The notes beneath the pieces are model-generated. The model saw only the letters and a list, made by a program, of their open reading frames with translations, was not told the DNA's origin and made no database searches. A DNA stretch of 64,000 bases from Nymphaea colorata (taxonomy: Eukaryota; Streptophyta; Magnoliopsida; Nymphaeales; Nymphaeaceae): assembly GCF_008831285.2 (NCBI RefSeq), contig NC_045138.2, forward strand, positions 39,671,115-39,735,114. Reading direction: 5' to 3'. This document shows, piece by piece, positions 26,924 to 40,568 of the stretch; the stretch's first letter is position 1; every line of letters starts with the position of its first letter. The position numbers and the translations under genes were made by a program.

Positions 26924-27182
26924 CGTGTTTGGTTAATACCATTAAATGCAGTTTTGGAGACAAAAAGTCGTTTTGCTTTGAAAGATAGCATTCCAGGCAT
27001 GTTTCAGGGACAACTGAAACTGGATTTGTGAAAAGACCCTCCTCAGGTTTTCCACAAAAGCATCGTTGCGGTTTTGTTGCTCAAACACACAAACCAGGTT
27101 TCAAAAATTTACCAAAATATATTCCTCCAAAATCCAAATTTCGCAAAAACAACTTTTTTTTTAGAGTGTCATCCAAACATGA
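26924..27182. mobile_element. Foldback MITE-like element with GTTTGGATGACACT ends
   Basis: The left end CGTGTTTGGTTAATACC is an imperfect inverted match of the right end, AGAGTGTCATCCAAACATG. The right end also resembles the end of the element in eIF2 beta intron 6 (AGGGTGTCATCTAAATATG), so the two are probably one family. Confidence 0.5.
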
Positions 27183-28359
27183 TATTCATATTAACACTTC
27201 TTGTGATTTGATCAATTATGTTATGGAGTTCGATTAAGGCAAGCCTTGTGCAGGTCACTTGGTGTCTGATCTGAATCATGTCAGACCCACATGATTCTGA
27301 GCCTGCTCTGAGTTTAGAGCGGGGTTCACCAAACCATTTAGATGCCACAAAAGTCCAAACTTTCCTTTTCTCCAGTTACTGATTCATGCAATGCACGTAC
27401 AGCAAAGAGGAAAAGTCTAACAAATGTTTAGCTACCCAAGAGCTGATAGAGTATTTTATGGGGACAGAAGTCCTCAACCTTCCTAAACAGTTTGACAATG
27501 GCACTAGAATGATTCACCTGCTGCATCAGCACAAAAAATAGAAGGTCTACTTAAACATCTTACCTAATGTGGAAGAGTTGGAGACTGGCAGCACCTTTGA
27601 ATCGCGGTGGAGGACAAAAAGTACGAGAAGTAGTGTCTCGAGACCTTTTCTACCGTCTGTTTCTGTCTCATTCCTGGAAGTGAAACAGTTTCCCTAGGGG
27701 CGTCTGTATGTTTTACATGTTAAACACCCTACACCATGTTTGAACAAGGTCTGTTTGTCTGAGACAGACCGACCTCAGACGTTCTTCTCCGCCAATCAAA
27801 CAACCCATGTTCAAATTTCAGACGCTATGCATCTGCAGAACATCCATGTTGGTTGTATCGGTGCCAGAGCTGTAAAATGTTGCTAGATGACATGGTGAAT
27901 TGAGCCGTATCGGCCGATGACAATCAGAGTCGAATCGGCCTTCTTTTTATTGTTTTATATTTTAAATAATTGAAGTAAGAAAGCTAGCAAGATTCATAAC
28001 GGTCTGTCTCGTTTCAATGACGGAACCCGATGCATGACGAATATTTCCACCATGATATTGGACAACTAATCTGATTTTTTTTTTCTTTTTCAAGGACACG
28101 AACAGTTAATTTACTATTGAAAGTAGTTGAACCAATGAAAATGACTAGTTTCAGTCATAAAAAGTACCTAATCCACTGTTGACTGACAAGTATTAAGCTG
28201 CCACGTTTTGGTACAGTTTACAGAAATCCATTAATTTCATAGTATGTTTTGAATCTTCTTGCTGTGCACTTCTCCTGTAAGCACTGTTCCAATTTTCAGA
28301 CTTCAGGCCAAACTCAAAACTTATAGTTGTAGCCTTCTCTCAAGGTTTTCACTGCAGCC

Positions 28360-31159
28360 ATGGAGGCTAGCTCTCTTGTCAGCAGAAAATGGACACTCTG
28401 CATCATTCTGAGCTTTCTTGGTTTCATTCTTCTCGTCTGCTATCTTGATCATGCTAGGAAGCCCATGTTGGTCGATGACTTGCCAGCGCAGGTCAATAGA
28501 ATTGCTGCAATAAACAGTAGCTCAACTGGCATTCTACTACAAGGCAGCAAAGCCCGTGGAACAAATCGTGTGCCGGAAAAGTGTGATGTCTTCGATGGCC
28601 AGTGGGTTTATGATCCCGAGGCATATCCACTGTACTCTTCATCTGATTGCCCATTCCTCAGTGACCAAGTGAGCTGTCAGAACAATGGCCGGCCGGATTC
28701 CGACTACCAAAGGTGGAGATGGCAAGCTAGAAACTGTAACACTCCCAGGTATGTGCCACTTGAGTTCTGAGAATACGATCAATGCAACTGGACTAACAGC
28801 TCAGGGTCCTTGCCTATGTCCCTCATATCTTACTAGCACGGTCTGTGAATGATAAGGTTTTGTTTCTTTTCTTTTTTATTTGCCATTTCGTAAGTTAAGC
28901 TTTGGCATATAAGATAGAAGGTAAACTACAATGCTCTTACTTTTATATTCATGAGTCATAAGACTGCATGAAGCCCACATGAACATTTTTGTGGGCTTCT
29001 TATTTGGTTATTAGTCCAAAATATCATATGTTATTGCCAATGAAGTGCAGAGCAGCTCTCAATCTGGTCTGATGAGGTGATTTGGATGAGTTTCAACAGA
29101 AACTCAGACTTGAACATTTTGCGCTTTCAGGGTGGCAGCGAAACCCCTTAAACAGATATCCTCAACCCTATGTTATGCACCTACCGGTTTTGCTTGTACG
29201 AAGAATGAAACCATGGCTACTTGGACAAGAGCCAGAGCCACCCACAATGCCAATGAACGTGTCCTCTATAGTGTGTCAATGAAATATTGCCTGCGAAGAA
29301 ACTTCACTCCATCGCTGACATGACTCTGTTCTTGATAACTGTTTCATGTTGCTGCTGTGATTTTGGGAAACCATACCAAAGATTCAGTGGAAGAGACATG
29401 CTAGAGATGCTTAGAGGGAAGAGGGTGGTGATAGTCGGGGACTCGCTGAACAGGAATCAATGGGAGTCCTTGGCTTGCCTTCTTTATTCTCAAATTCCAC
29501 CAACACGGGCATACATCAGTGTCAAGGATGCCCTCCACAAAGTGTTCAAAGCAAAGGTACGAAATTATGCCTCTCAATTGGACGCCTTTATCTGGTTTTA
29601 ACTCAATAAGCGTGCCTCAGGCATAGTGGAGGAAGTGAGGTTTGGTTTTGCATCAGCTTGCACGTGGCCATGTTCGTGAACTTGTTCACATTGCAGATAG
29701 GCAGATTATGACAAACCAACCGTCAGCATAGGGAGGCCTTAAAGGGACATAAAATTCAGTGCTTAACATATACCCACTTTAACGTCAAGTTCCAAGCTTT
29801 GATTGCAAAATCTCCACAACGGGACAAGAAAGTCACATGCTAAATGTGAAAAACTTATTTCATTACATTTTAAATCACAAACATCCCTTTCAGCAAAGCA
29901 GCACAAGCTGGAGATAACTGAATAGAGATCCAGGCACCCGGTGGGTGATGTGCAACAGTACCGGGCATCGCATGTTTCCCTGGCCGCCTCTTTCTTGTAA
30001 TTTTCACAAATTCACAAAGGCCACAAGCCAACAGATCTGACCTGTACTCGGAGATGAGCTGGCAGTGTTTTCCTTAACTAACAACAAGAGCTGCAGAAGA
30101 AGCTAAAAAGTTTTATGCACTCTGCAGGACTACAATTGCACTGTAGAGTTCTTTTGGAGTCCATTTCTTGTAGAACTAGAGAACCGGAAGCAGAGAAAGA
30201 AAGTGCTGAAAATACTAAAGCTAGGAACTATTTCAGATGCTGCCAAGCACTGGCCGGGAGCTGATGTTATGGTTTTCAACACAGGCCACTGGTGGTTGCA
30301 CAAGGGGAAGCTCAAAGCGTGAGTACGCCACACCATGCCTCAAGTATACAACATGAGTATGCATTACACTGTAATCCTGATTTATGTCGTTTAGGTCATT
30401 GTCAATACATCCTACATAGGCATAGACATCATGCAAGCGTACAAGGGAACACATCTTAGATGAAAAAGATGATCGTGTTTCCAGGTTCTTTACGTGTACG
30501 AAATATACAAAAGCACAGCATACAGATCTAAAATTATAAAATGGGCATTAATAAATACAGTAAATGCTCCGAGCAGGTGGGACTTCCTAGAGAAAGAAGG
30601 AATACTGGTTGAAGACATGGATGTGGAAGACGCGTTCAAGATGGCCATGCAGACATGGGCAAAGTGGATTGATGGCAACGTCAATCCCTCCAAGACCACA
30701 GTATTTTTCAGAAGCATCTCACCTGAACACAAAGGGTACGTAGAAGTTTTTTCCATTACATAAATCTATTGTGCACTGAGATCCTGACATAGATCATGAA
30801 TTGCAACGAAAAATTGCAGTGAGAAGCAATGGTGCTACAACCGAACACAACCTCACATGGATGAATCTAATATCGTGCAATTTACACCACCCACAACAGC
30901 TTTGATTGAGAAAATCATCGGAGAAGCGAAGATACCTTTGAAATATCTGAACATCACCAGGCTGTCACAGTACCGAGTAGATGCACACACGTCAGTGTAC
31001 ACAGTGAGGCGAGGCAAGCTGTTGACAGACCAACAACGTGGAAAACCAAATATATATGCTGATTGCAGCCATTGGTGCTTACCTGGACTCCCTGATACTT
31101 GGAATGAAATCTTATACCAAATGTTGATATTACAACAAGACACTGCCGCCTTTTTGTAA
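28360..31159 (+). CDS. Trichome birefringence-like (TBL/DUF231) protein, probable wall polysaccharide O-acetyltransferase
   Basis: Exons 28360-28748, 29382-29556, 30128-30318, 30577-30735 and 30820-31159 join in phase to 417 residues. Residues 10-31 ([19 protein letters not shown]) are a signal anchor for a type II Golgi protein. The TBL domain begins [13 protein letters not shown] and includes [13 protein letters not shown]. The GDS motif is at 149-151 ([12 protein letters not shown]) and the DxxH motif at 386-389 (DCSHWC). Gly-Asp-Ser and Asp-x-x-His supply the catalytic residues of this esterase/acyltransferase family, whose tested members acetylate xylan, mannan, xyloglucan or pectin. The substrate and subfamily number cannot be read from sequence here. 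The intron 1 acceptor (CCAAAG|A) has a poor pyrimidine tract; I chose it because it joins NTPR to [14 protein letters not shown] in frame. Confidence 0.94.
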
Positions 31160-31685
31160 TAGTATCTCACCAATTGTCAGTAGTAAATCATCGTCAGTTT
31201 TAACTCGAAGAACGGCAAATACTTCATATACAGATATAGCCGGTATCTGGGATGCTGGTTAATCGTACTAGGCGCCTAAGATGCACATACGGAAACTCAG
31301 GTATGCACACGTGTGCATCTAGCGAGAGAGGAAGGGGGGAGGGAGAGAGAGCGAGAGATCACAAACGTAAAATTAGACAAACAACTTGTGAATTTGACCT
31401 GAGGTAAAATGTCAAAGCACATATGTAAGGCATTTCTACGAAACTAAAGCCTGTTACATAAACAGAAATTTACACTAGACGGGTAACTTATATATATTGC
31501 TTTGTTATAGAGCAACCAACATTTTTTCATTTTTTCTTAATTTCATCAAACCCTTTATTGCCCATATAGACGTATCCATAAACAAGAAGCAATGCTAACA
31601 TCATTGCACGTGTGTTTTTAACAACCCAAAATGCCCCATGCAGCAGGACTGACACCTTTTATTTACAGCATCAGCTCCTTGATAT
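31160..31685. other. Short convergent spacer between TBL and the uncharacterised minus-strand gene
   Basis: The two genes end toward each other 526 bases apart, so this is mainly their 3' UTRs. A purine-rich GA tract lies at about 31322-31356. Nothing else is seen. Confidence 0.6.
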
Positions 31686-34600
31686 TCAGAGAAACTCCCA
31701 ATCAGATTCACAGTTGTCAACACTCACAGATCTCCTCATGTGGTTGTCATCGACTAAGTTGATGGGTGAAATGCCCTTACTATGCTTCGACTCTGAATCA
31801 ATGTTCACATACCAGTATGCTACCTGCTCATAATCATCATCCTCAGCTGACTGCAAATGTAGCACAAAAGGTTTCTTTATTTCCAATCGATGAAGAAAAC
31901 CACATATGAAAAAGCATGTGACAAAAAGTATACGAACACACATGCTTATATATCGAGAGAACGAAAGGGACAAATAACCTTGTGCAAGCAAGTTTTATCT
32001 GTGGACACTGAAGCAGTATGGACAACTTTGGCACTCCTTTGTGCAAGCCTTTTTCCATTTTCTGAAGCTCTAAAACTCAAGAACTTCCTGACCCCAGTCT
32101 TCTGATTGCACTCAGTGGCTTCATCACCGTCGATACTCGCCGGGATTACAGTAAATTCTGCATGTTTAGCAACATTCTTCATTCAATCACCATCTGAAAA
32201 CTTGAGGAGCCACAACTGTTTTGGCATACTATAAATGCCGGACCAAAGTATATAAAAGTCAAAGCCTTGTGACAGAACAAGTGGAGCGCTAGTATGTGCA
32301 TGTATGCTCATCAACATGGCCACCAAATGTCAAGATAGTTATGAGATCCATACAAGGTCAGATTGTTTAAACATCATATGCTATTGATGACCGCAGAACC
32401 CAACACTGATATATGCGATATAGTGATGTTGTAAGTGAAGATGATCATACTACACTTGTTTCACCCTATTAACTCATTTGCTTCTTATGTTTACATTAAC
32501 TAATACTATAACATTTGCAAGTGAGTATAACAAACGTGAATATACTAACATTTCCATCTAATCATGGGTTTGATCAGCTAATTTCTACAGAGCATAGCAT
32601 AGCATAGCTCATTGTTTGGAAATAATTTGCACACTGCCATTTTGATGTGTTGTCAAGTTAATGCTTACCCATTTCTTTGAGACAGATCCAGAAGATTGCA
32701 ATTTTCCCACAATCAGCTGACCAATTAATTAGACGATTACCACAAAGGAATGCTTGCAAATAAAGCCACACATTTGCAACCTTTGATCTTCCAAACAACC
32801 TACACCCACCCTCTGTCTTCTACAGGCACCAACAGCAAGTAGAAGCTGGCAGGTGGCACAGGTTCACCAATGTCCAATGTCCATCACATGTCAGGTCATG
32901 TAGCCTCATTTATATCCACTAGCCTTATCAGATCTCTGCTGAAGGCAAGCCCAGATAAAGAAACAAGTCCACTGATGGTTGACCAAGTTACTTAGCCCAC
33001 TATGGTACTCAACACAACCCCACAATTAATTGAAAGAATGTGTTCAGGCAGCACCTCCATAATAGGACATACTATTCTGTTTATTTCACTACATGTAATG
33101 CACCTCATAACATAAAGGTGACACATCTTCTAATGAGATACTTAAAATGTAGCATAATTCTGCTGTCACAATGTCCTCCTTGAAATGGCACAAGAATCAA
33201 ATAGAAAAGTGAAAGACCTCTTTAACGTGGACAAATCAACAGAGAACACAGCCAAGCATGGACAGGAAAACAGAATACATTGTTTGGCTGGTGTAATGAA
33301 AAGTTGCACCACCTGGACTGGACAACGACCTGGGACGCAGATTCAGTTGCAGGCATATTGCATCTAAGAAAACACTAAAAACAAAAACTTTTGGGTGCAG
33401 AACATGATGAAGCAAGATTTAGTGCTTAGATCCAGATAACATGTTCCATATAAATGTGGAAATGCTATCGGCAGCTACTGCTTCTGATTTGTGCTGCACT
33501 AGTGCACTTAATTTCTAATATTTAAACTTGAAAAGAACCCAAAAAAAGGCCCACTTTATTGCGGTCCAACAAAACGCTTAAAGCCCAATTTCACTTGCTT
33601 CATACTTAGTACTTTGAATAATTTTCATCTAAGACCCCACTTTACCAATCAAGAACCTTATTGTCTGTCATCACACATTTTTGCCTTCCACAACTTAAAG
33701 CTTGACAAGATCATTGCATAGAAATGGAACCACATGTTTTCAACCTAGATAATCACAAACACCATTTGCGAAATAGTTTACAATGACACACATACTTGAG
33801 GTGCTTTGATAAACAAATTCACGAAAAATGGTAAAGAGTGCACACATCATGCTTGTCAAACTATCTATCATGTGAAATTTTCTTTCTAGAAGCAATTTGT
33901 TATGAGAAGCACATGCCTCGGGACACTGGAATGGACTCAACAGTCAGGCTCACATTTCCATGTTATATGAAGATACGATCATACAACTTCCTGCGAACTG
34001 GTGTCGAGAAGCCTAAGATGGCAATGGCTGCCTTGCATCATCTGCACCAGCTTCTAGGCTTACAATGTTGAGATCATGTCAGAAAGGGATGAGGAACCAC
34101 AATAAACATCCCAAGGCCGTCCACAAGAATACATGAAGACTTTTAGGACTGGAAGAAACAAAGGAATCTAAAGCTGAAGCTATTATAAGAATGTCATCTT
34201 ATAAGGTCAAGGAGCCCCTTAAACATTTTACACGTAAAATTTTTTAAAATTGTCCCATGGCCCACTAAAATTTGTAATATCAATTGTCATCCTTAAAAAA
34301 AATTGGCACCATCTGCCTTCTTCCTCCTCCTTTTTCCAAAAGACACACTTGCACATGTGTAGGTATGGAAGAATCATCAACACAGTCATTCTTGAATTAA
34401 TATTGTCTTAGGTTAGACAAGCAGAAACATAACCACAAATTGAAACTCAGTCCAGCTAGCATAAGGCACAGCTGAGGCAACATGGAGAACTTAAAACAAC
34501 ATGATGCCTTCAATAAAATTAATGAGCATCAAAACATTACAGTAGCACTAAAAACTTTGAGGTAAACTATTCGAAAATATATGAGAGACGAAGACATTAT

Positions 34601-35822
34601 CTATCACCATAGAGATGTCATCAGAGTGGCAAATTGATAACCAAAAGCACATGACCTAATATTCATTTCTCTTAACAATATAGAAAATCAAACATAGAGG
34701 CACCAGAGAAATGGAAAAAAGTAGGCATGAAATAATTAAAATATTGCTGCTGCATGATAATACCAGAATCTGCAGAGAGTTGAAAATCTTGTGGCAGGAC
34801 AGACTGTTGCTGCCGCTTAGTATTATCAGAAGCAACATCCACCATATGTTCCACGCTTGGAGATGTCGATGTGCCTGTACAAAGAAAAAGAATGAATTAT
34901 GTAAACATCATGAAGGGTTCACATTGATAAACTGTTTCAACTTTCAACAGACCAAGGACCTAAATGTTGCATAACTACCAGCTTTTGAGGATGAAGAAGC
35001 AACAACAGCATTTGATGCATTCCCCTGTGAAGTATCTTTCTCAAACAACCTGTCTAAAGGAGTTGATGAACGCAATAGAGGACAATCTTGGACAAGGTTG
35101 GAGCACTGAGATGCATCCAACGGTTGGTCAGGATCATTACCTCCTTCAGAATTGTGTCCACATCGTACTTGTGGTTGTGATGGAGCATCATTCTGTGCTT
35201 CATCACATGCTCCCCCAGAACTAAAATTAACTTGATTTCCATCAAGTGAAGAATCATCCTGGAGATCTTCCCCAAAATCAGAACCATCCTGCAGTTCTTT
35301 AGGTTCAGGTAGCTCGTCATCCAAGGGACAGAACTTCTCCAGACCTTCCTTCATTTTTCCATGATTCTCAATAACTTCACCATAGGTCAAAGACAAATCA
35401 GTCAGGGGCCCTATTTTAACTTGGCAGTCTGAGGGTGATGTGAGAAGTTCGTGCACGAATTCAGCACAAAATTTCCTAACATTTACGCCAACTGACTGCA
35501 CCTGGTTCTCAACAAATTTGCTTGTCTCCTTTGATGCCAAATTAAAAATAAACCCATTAGTGTACAAACAGAAGAAGTTAGATCGGCCACGGATAAAGTC
35601 TGACATAATATAAGAGTTGAAATAGCTCAGACAATATAATGACAAGAGTAATGACAACAATACCTGCAGAAACTTGTTTTCATCAACCCCTTTACACATA
35701 ACCTCGAGCTTCTGGTACATGTTGTCAACCCATGCAATTCCTCTGCTGGGCTTTGGGTCCGTGTTGAACAAGGATAATCCCTCTTGAAATAGATCCTCCA
35801 ATTTCTTCTCAACCGTTGACAT
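31686..35822 (-). CDS. Uncharacterised plant-specific protein (MSTVEKKLEDLF... / ...SDWEFL family)
   Basis: Exons, 5' to 3': 35664-35822, 34979-35528, 34764-34874, 31979-32157 and 31686-31850. Every phase matches and gives 387 residues. The N-terminal region contains WVDNMYQKLEVMCKGVDENK, then ETSKFVENQVQSVGVNVRKF, a probable helical segment. The middle (about 100-240) is acidic and polar, Ser/Asp/Gln-rich and likely disordered. The C-terminal part has a basic stretch (GVRKFLSFRASENGKR), then DDDYEQVAYWYVNID, and ends in ESDWEFL. I recall plant proteins of unknown function with this start, a (K/E)YEQLAIWYGDID-like segment and an (E)(W)EL-type end; this is recognition from memory. No catalytic motif, membrane span or signal peptide is visible. 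Intron 1 (35529-35663) is open in frame. Intron 3 is about 2.6 kb and may hide an extra exon. Confidence 0.78.
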
Positions 35823-37740
35823 GATTAAAGGCTGTAGTCAATTCCTCCAGTATCTGCATACAAGGAATGTTAGCTCTTCTGTTGCATTGGAGAAAAACTA
35901 AAACACGAACAATGTATGGTACTGGAACTTACAGAATCGCACAATCAAGCAGCCATAACAAACGATCAAATAATTAAAAATCAATCAATTTGAAATAAAA
36001 GACTGCTATGCTATTCTAACAAGACGCATATGCTGGTTTGAGTTTAGAAAAGACTTCACATCATTTGCTACTGAATCGTAACATTTATAAGCTAAAGAGA
36101 ATCCACTTAACGATCCTAAGAAGAAGTCTGGATGCACCTCTTACCGTCAGCAAAGCTTTCACAAGATTCAAACCTCTGCCCAAGACGAACCTACGGGAGC
36201 CAAGTTGCTCGTTGCACTACTTTGTTCACCACCCACAGCCTTCCCCCAGACTTCCTGTTACCTTTTTCCTTCCTACTAAGGTGTTAGATGGGCAAGATGG
36301 AATTTGGCAGACCCTAACAGATTACGCCAACAGAGACGCGCCCAGGATATTGAATTCTTGACCATCATAGGTCTTCAGTCCAACTCATGACGAGGTCCCT
36401 CAGGCTTCTGCTAAAGAAGGCACATTAGTTACGCACACATGCACGGCGCCTAAAGTTTCGTTCACGAAAAGAGGAATGAACTTGCAATTCTAATTTAGCG
36501 TTTAACGGTGAATGATGATAGGCAGCATCAGAAAGTTAAGAAACTTTTAGTTAGCGCCCCACGAAAATCAAGTGTTGAAAAGGAGAAAGCAAACGGCCAA
36601 TTGAAAAAAAATCTTAGAGCGATAGGCCCTCGGTTGTAGAAAAGCTATCAGGACCATTTTTAGAGAACGGTCTGAGGAAGAAACAATAAGAACAGAAGAA
36701 AAGCAATAGAAGGTGGAACTCGTGGAGATAAAAGCAAGAAACTCCCGACAAGAGCCGGCTCAGTGATAGCTATGAACAACATAAAAAAACAGAAAGCTGA
36801 ACAATATCATCGCATAGAAACTATAATCAAGGACCAAGAACGGGACAAAATCTGAAAGACGGTTACTTTACTTCCATCAACCAGGAAGAAAACATCACAT
36901 TAATAATCCGACGACGACGACAACGACGACAATAACAAAAACAATAAATATCGAACACAAGCGGGAAGGACACGACTTGCATGAGAAACCACCCAGCCAT
37001 CTAAGGAAATCATCGACGAGAAGAGAGAAATAGGAAGTAAGCGAAAATCGTCTGATAACAAAAAAAAAAGTAGAGAGAGAGAGAGAAAGGATTGCATGGT
37101 CTTATAATTCAACCAATACCTATCAAAAAACAGCTGCAAAAAAGTTCACATCGATCAAACCCATCATGAGAAGAACTCGGAAAGACCAAAATTTTGTAGC
37201 AGCTAACAGATAAAACCCCAACGAAGAAAGACAACAAAGAAAAGGAGAGCCCCAAAAAATCGAACTTCCACGCCTCCAAACCAAAAAAACCCCAACCACA
37301 GTGGTAAATTCCATAGATAGAAAAGGCCAGAAACAAACGAATATACCTATGCTGACAACGACGGTCATCCTCTGTTTGCTTGACGTGAAACAAAGAAAGA
37401 AAGAAAAAAGACAGAGAGAGAAAGAGAGAGAGATTTGGTATCGGTAAAGAAGAATTCACCTCAATTCTTTTGGGTATTTTGGGATTCCTTATTCTGAAAA
37501 AGGGGACTCTCAAATGATCTCCCAGGGATTGAAGAAAGCGTAAATATCTCTCTGGGATTGAGGAAAGGTGGCTTTTAGGGTTTTGGGGTTTACAAATAGT
37601 GCAAGTAAAACAAACCACAAACTCAATCCATTGCCTTTCTTCTAAGCCATTTAAAAATAATAGAGGAAAAGAAAGGAGGAATTCTTTCTCGACGCTTACC
37701 GGATTGCTTACAGGAGAGAGATAATTCACCAAGCGGATTC
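35823..37740 (-). promoter_or_regulatory. 5' UTR with a probable leader intron of about 1.5 kb, for the uncharacterised gene
   Basis: Just upstream of the ATG is an acceptor, TATGCAG|ATACTGG (exon edge at 35853). Good donor candidates upstream are CATAG|GTATAT (exon edge at 37347) and GATAG|GTATTG (37120). The intervening DNA is A-rich on the + strand, hence U-rich in the transcript, as plant introns are. The long open frame across 37109-37732 ends without any family resemblance and is more likely leader sequence. Long leader introns often raise expression in plants, but that role is inferred here. Confidence 0.5.
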
Positions 37741-39970
37741 GCTTTTCGAGATGTCATATCATATACGTCATTACACAATGGACAAGTTTCCATTTTGTGA
37801 TTTCAATAAATCGGTAATCACAGAGTTCCAGATTTTTTAATAGAGCATGTGGAATTCTGTAACTTTTCTATATTTTTTCAATTTAAAAAACGCGCTGTTT
37901 ATCTGGGGAAATTTGTTGTTGCCTTTAGTATGACAGGAAGGCAAGTTTCTGTTTGAAGGAAGACCTCAGGAAAGCGTGACGCTTCAACAAAGAAGACGCT
38001 TCCTGAACCGCTCGGGGAGTTGCTGGTTCGGATCGAAAATCGGTGGCCAACTGATTTGGTATTCGGTGCTGCCATTTCGGCTTTTTATTAAAGCCTTTTG
38101 TCTTTCAAATTAAATTTTTCTATTTTCTATAACAATACTTTTACATACTACATTTAAGACCTGCTATGAAAGGGGGCTGAGGGCTGCCTATCTGTCAATA
38201 CATTAACAAAAACTAATTAAAATTTCATCTAAATTTTAAGTTAAAAAGTTTAGAGCCGATACAGATTCATGTTTATCATAGATATTTACCAACAGGACTA
38301 TAAAAACCCACAACCTTTAAGTTTAAACGGTTGAGATCCATCTTTAAACGAGTTAAGACTTAGATTCTATGCCAATGGTTTCTCTGGCTTTTAGGATCCA
38401 AAGCTGCGTTCTAACTTAAAATGCCAAATGGCATGGGAAGGCTAGTATCGTCACCCTTCCTCTTGCTTTCAGGGTCTAGAGTAGTAGAGTTGAGTTTTGA
38501 CGACCTAAAGTAAAAATTACTATACCATTAAACAAAAAATGAATCAAACTCAATAATCAAGGAATGGGCGTCGAACCTACTTGACTTGTAATCAAATAGT
38601 CCCAAGCAGGCATTGGTCCCAGCCAAAGGTGGAGGGAAGGGGAGGTCGGCAGGGGGCTTGGTCCTCCCTCATATGTTAAAAACTTTAAAAATTTATATGT
38701 AAATCTAAAAAAAAATAGTTTAACATATATATATATATATATACATAATTTGAAAAATTCAATTTTAGTCATATTAAAATTTTGAAACTATAGTTTGGCC
38801 CTTACAATTTCTGGCTCTACTCCTAGTCCTAACAATAAGCATGAATAGCTCCGCCTCTAATGTACACATCGTTTACATGTATGCGCACCAGCTTAGTTGA
38901 ACTAGAGGCTCTCAATCTCGAGGGTTCGTTGAAGTGAGTGCGGTTTCTCATTGTTTTAAAGTGCCTCGAGTTCTAATCTTATGAGCACCACACCACCGTG
39001 CAAGTATGAACAGGACTCAAAATTGAGCCAATTAGCTCATGGCTTGAATTAGTTCAGGTTATATTAACAATAACAATGAATTCCCTATAGGCGTGAGCAT
39101 GAGCCTATTGGGCAGGTTGAATTCGTACATACTTATGCTTACCTCTCTTTCCTCATTATATTCGAAAGTAGATAAATTTTTCGAGAGGAGGCTGCAATTT
39201 AATTTTCAAAATTTTTGCAGGCATTAAATATGTAGTAAAGTTGAATTAGTATTTGGTCGTTAAGTCGAGTTAATCCAGTTTTCATATGTATATGAAAAAA
39301 GAATGGGTTCAATCAGTTTCAACATGGAAATGGTTTTCTCAATTCTTTTTCTTTGTTTTCTCCCAAAACTTAAAAGTGCATCATCTTGAATCTAACTAGG
39401 ATTTGCGATGGTAGAGGAGCTGGATGGAAGAAAAGAAAGATTTGGCTGTAAGATATCTAATGAACCAAGAGGTAAATTGAAATCTCATTCAAAGACAAGA
39501 TTTTAGTCTAAAAAATAACACTTATCAAAATCGAACTAGTGATATGTTTCTTCATATCCATCAAAATCAACCTTCTAATAATTGAAATTTGAGAGAAGAG
39601 GTAGACAAGTCGAGAAAGGTTAAGCTCGTTACCAAATGAATCAACTCATGACGAACATGAGACGAATTCGAGCCAGTCTAATGAATTAGTATACTCAATC
39701 ATGAATTTCTTGTTTGGTTCGTTTGGGTCCAGCGGTCAGCCTTTCAGCTGCGAGTCATGAGGGCGCGGACAAGGATATAGGGGGAGAGGAAGGGCAGCCC
39801 GAGACAAGTGGTGTTCACGGTGTCCCGTCCATCCACGTCCACATAGAGCTGCCACGATTCCCTTCCTCTCTCCTCCTAACAGTCAAGAATTGCAACCGCC
39901 TGATAGGTGGAGATTTATTTGCTTCTCCCGAGAGAGATCGAGAGAGAGAGAAAGAGAGAAGGGGTGGAGG
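37741..39970. other. Divergent spacer and promoters between the uncharacterised gene (-) and DGAT3 (+)
   Basis: No gene is seen. At about 38625-38835 lies a minus-strand fragment of the dispersed repeat whose other end reads AGAGCCAGAAATTG. A short AT microsatellite sits within it (about 38725-38743). The last 250 bases before DGAT3 become GC-richer and end in a GAGA-rich leader (39930-39960). Confidence 0.55.
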
Positions 39971-40534
39971 ATGGAGGTGGTTGCCGGTGGTCAGGCCTCC
40001 CGGCTTTTCACCGGCGGAGGTCAAGCAAGCTCGTCCCGTGGCAGGGCGAAACCTCAATTGAGGGAGTCCGTCCGCTGTTTCTACGGGACGGCCGTCCTGG
40101 GATGGAATCGCCGCGGCGCATCCTCCCGCCCTCGGGGATCAAGTAGCGTCTCCGCCGGGGTTTCTTACGGGTGTGTTTCGTCCGGGGTCAGAATTTCCAC
40201 GTTTTCTGATGACGGACACCTTCGGTACTATGCTCGGAAGGGACCGTTCGCGAGGGCGGAGAGGACAGCGGAGTGCGAGTCCGAGAGGAAGAAGGAAAAG
40301 GAGAAGAATAAGGACAAAGAGGGGAAGAGGAGGATGAAGTTAGTGAAGGGATTGGCTGATAATCTGCGGGCTTTTGCCGCTATGGATTTCGCCATTGGGA
40401 ACGGTGAGGATTTGGCGGGAGACGTCAGGGCCAAGACGATGGCGGTGAGTTTTGTTTCTTTTTTGGGTTTGTATATTGATTTGTTTTCCGCGGTTGTTGA
40501 GGGCTTTTGCGATTTCCTTTTCTCCCTCCAGTTT

Positions 40535-40568
<34 letters not shown>

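Larger units (their letters stand above)
22529..28359. other. Spacer between thymidylate kinase and TBL gene
   Basis: No conserved gene is visible. The region contains a CT/AT microsatellite (24032-24074), two foldback elements (25346-25602 and 26924-27182), a fragment starting AGTGGCGGAGCTAGAAA (26660 to about 26815) that also appears elsewhere in the window, and a GTATCGGCCGAT-type repeat fragment (27896-27945). The first few hundred bases should be TMPK 3' UTR and the last few hundred the TBL promoter. Confidence 0.6.

Noticed and set aside
37109-37732. 207-residue minus-strand open frame upstream of the uncharacterised gene
   Set aside because: It is rich in Phe, Leu and Ser runs from pyrimidine-rich leader DNA, resembles no protein, and contains good splice donors. 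It fits a 5' UTR better.
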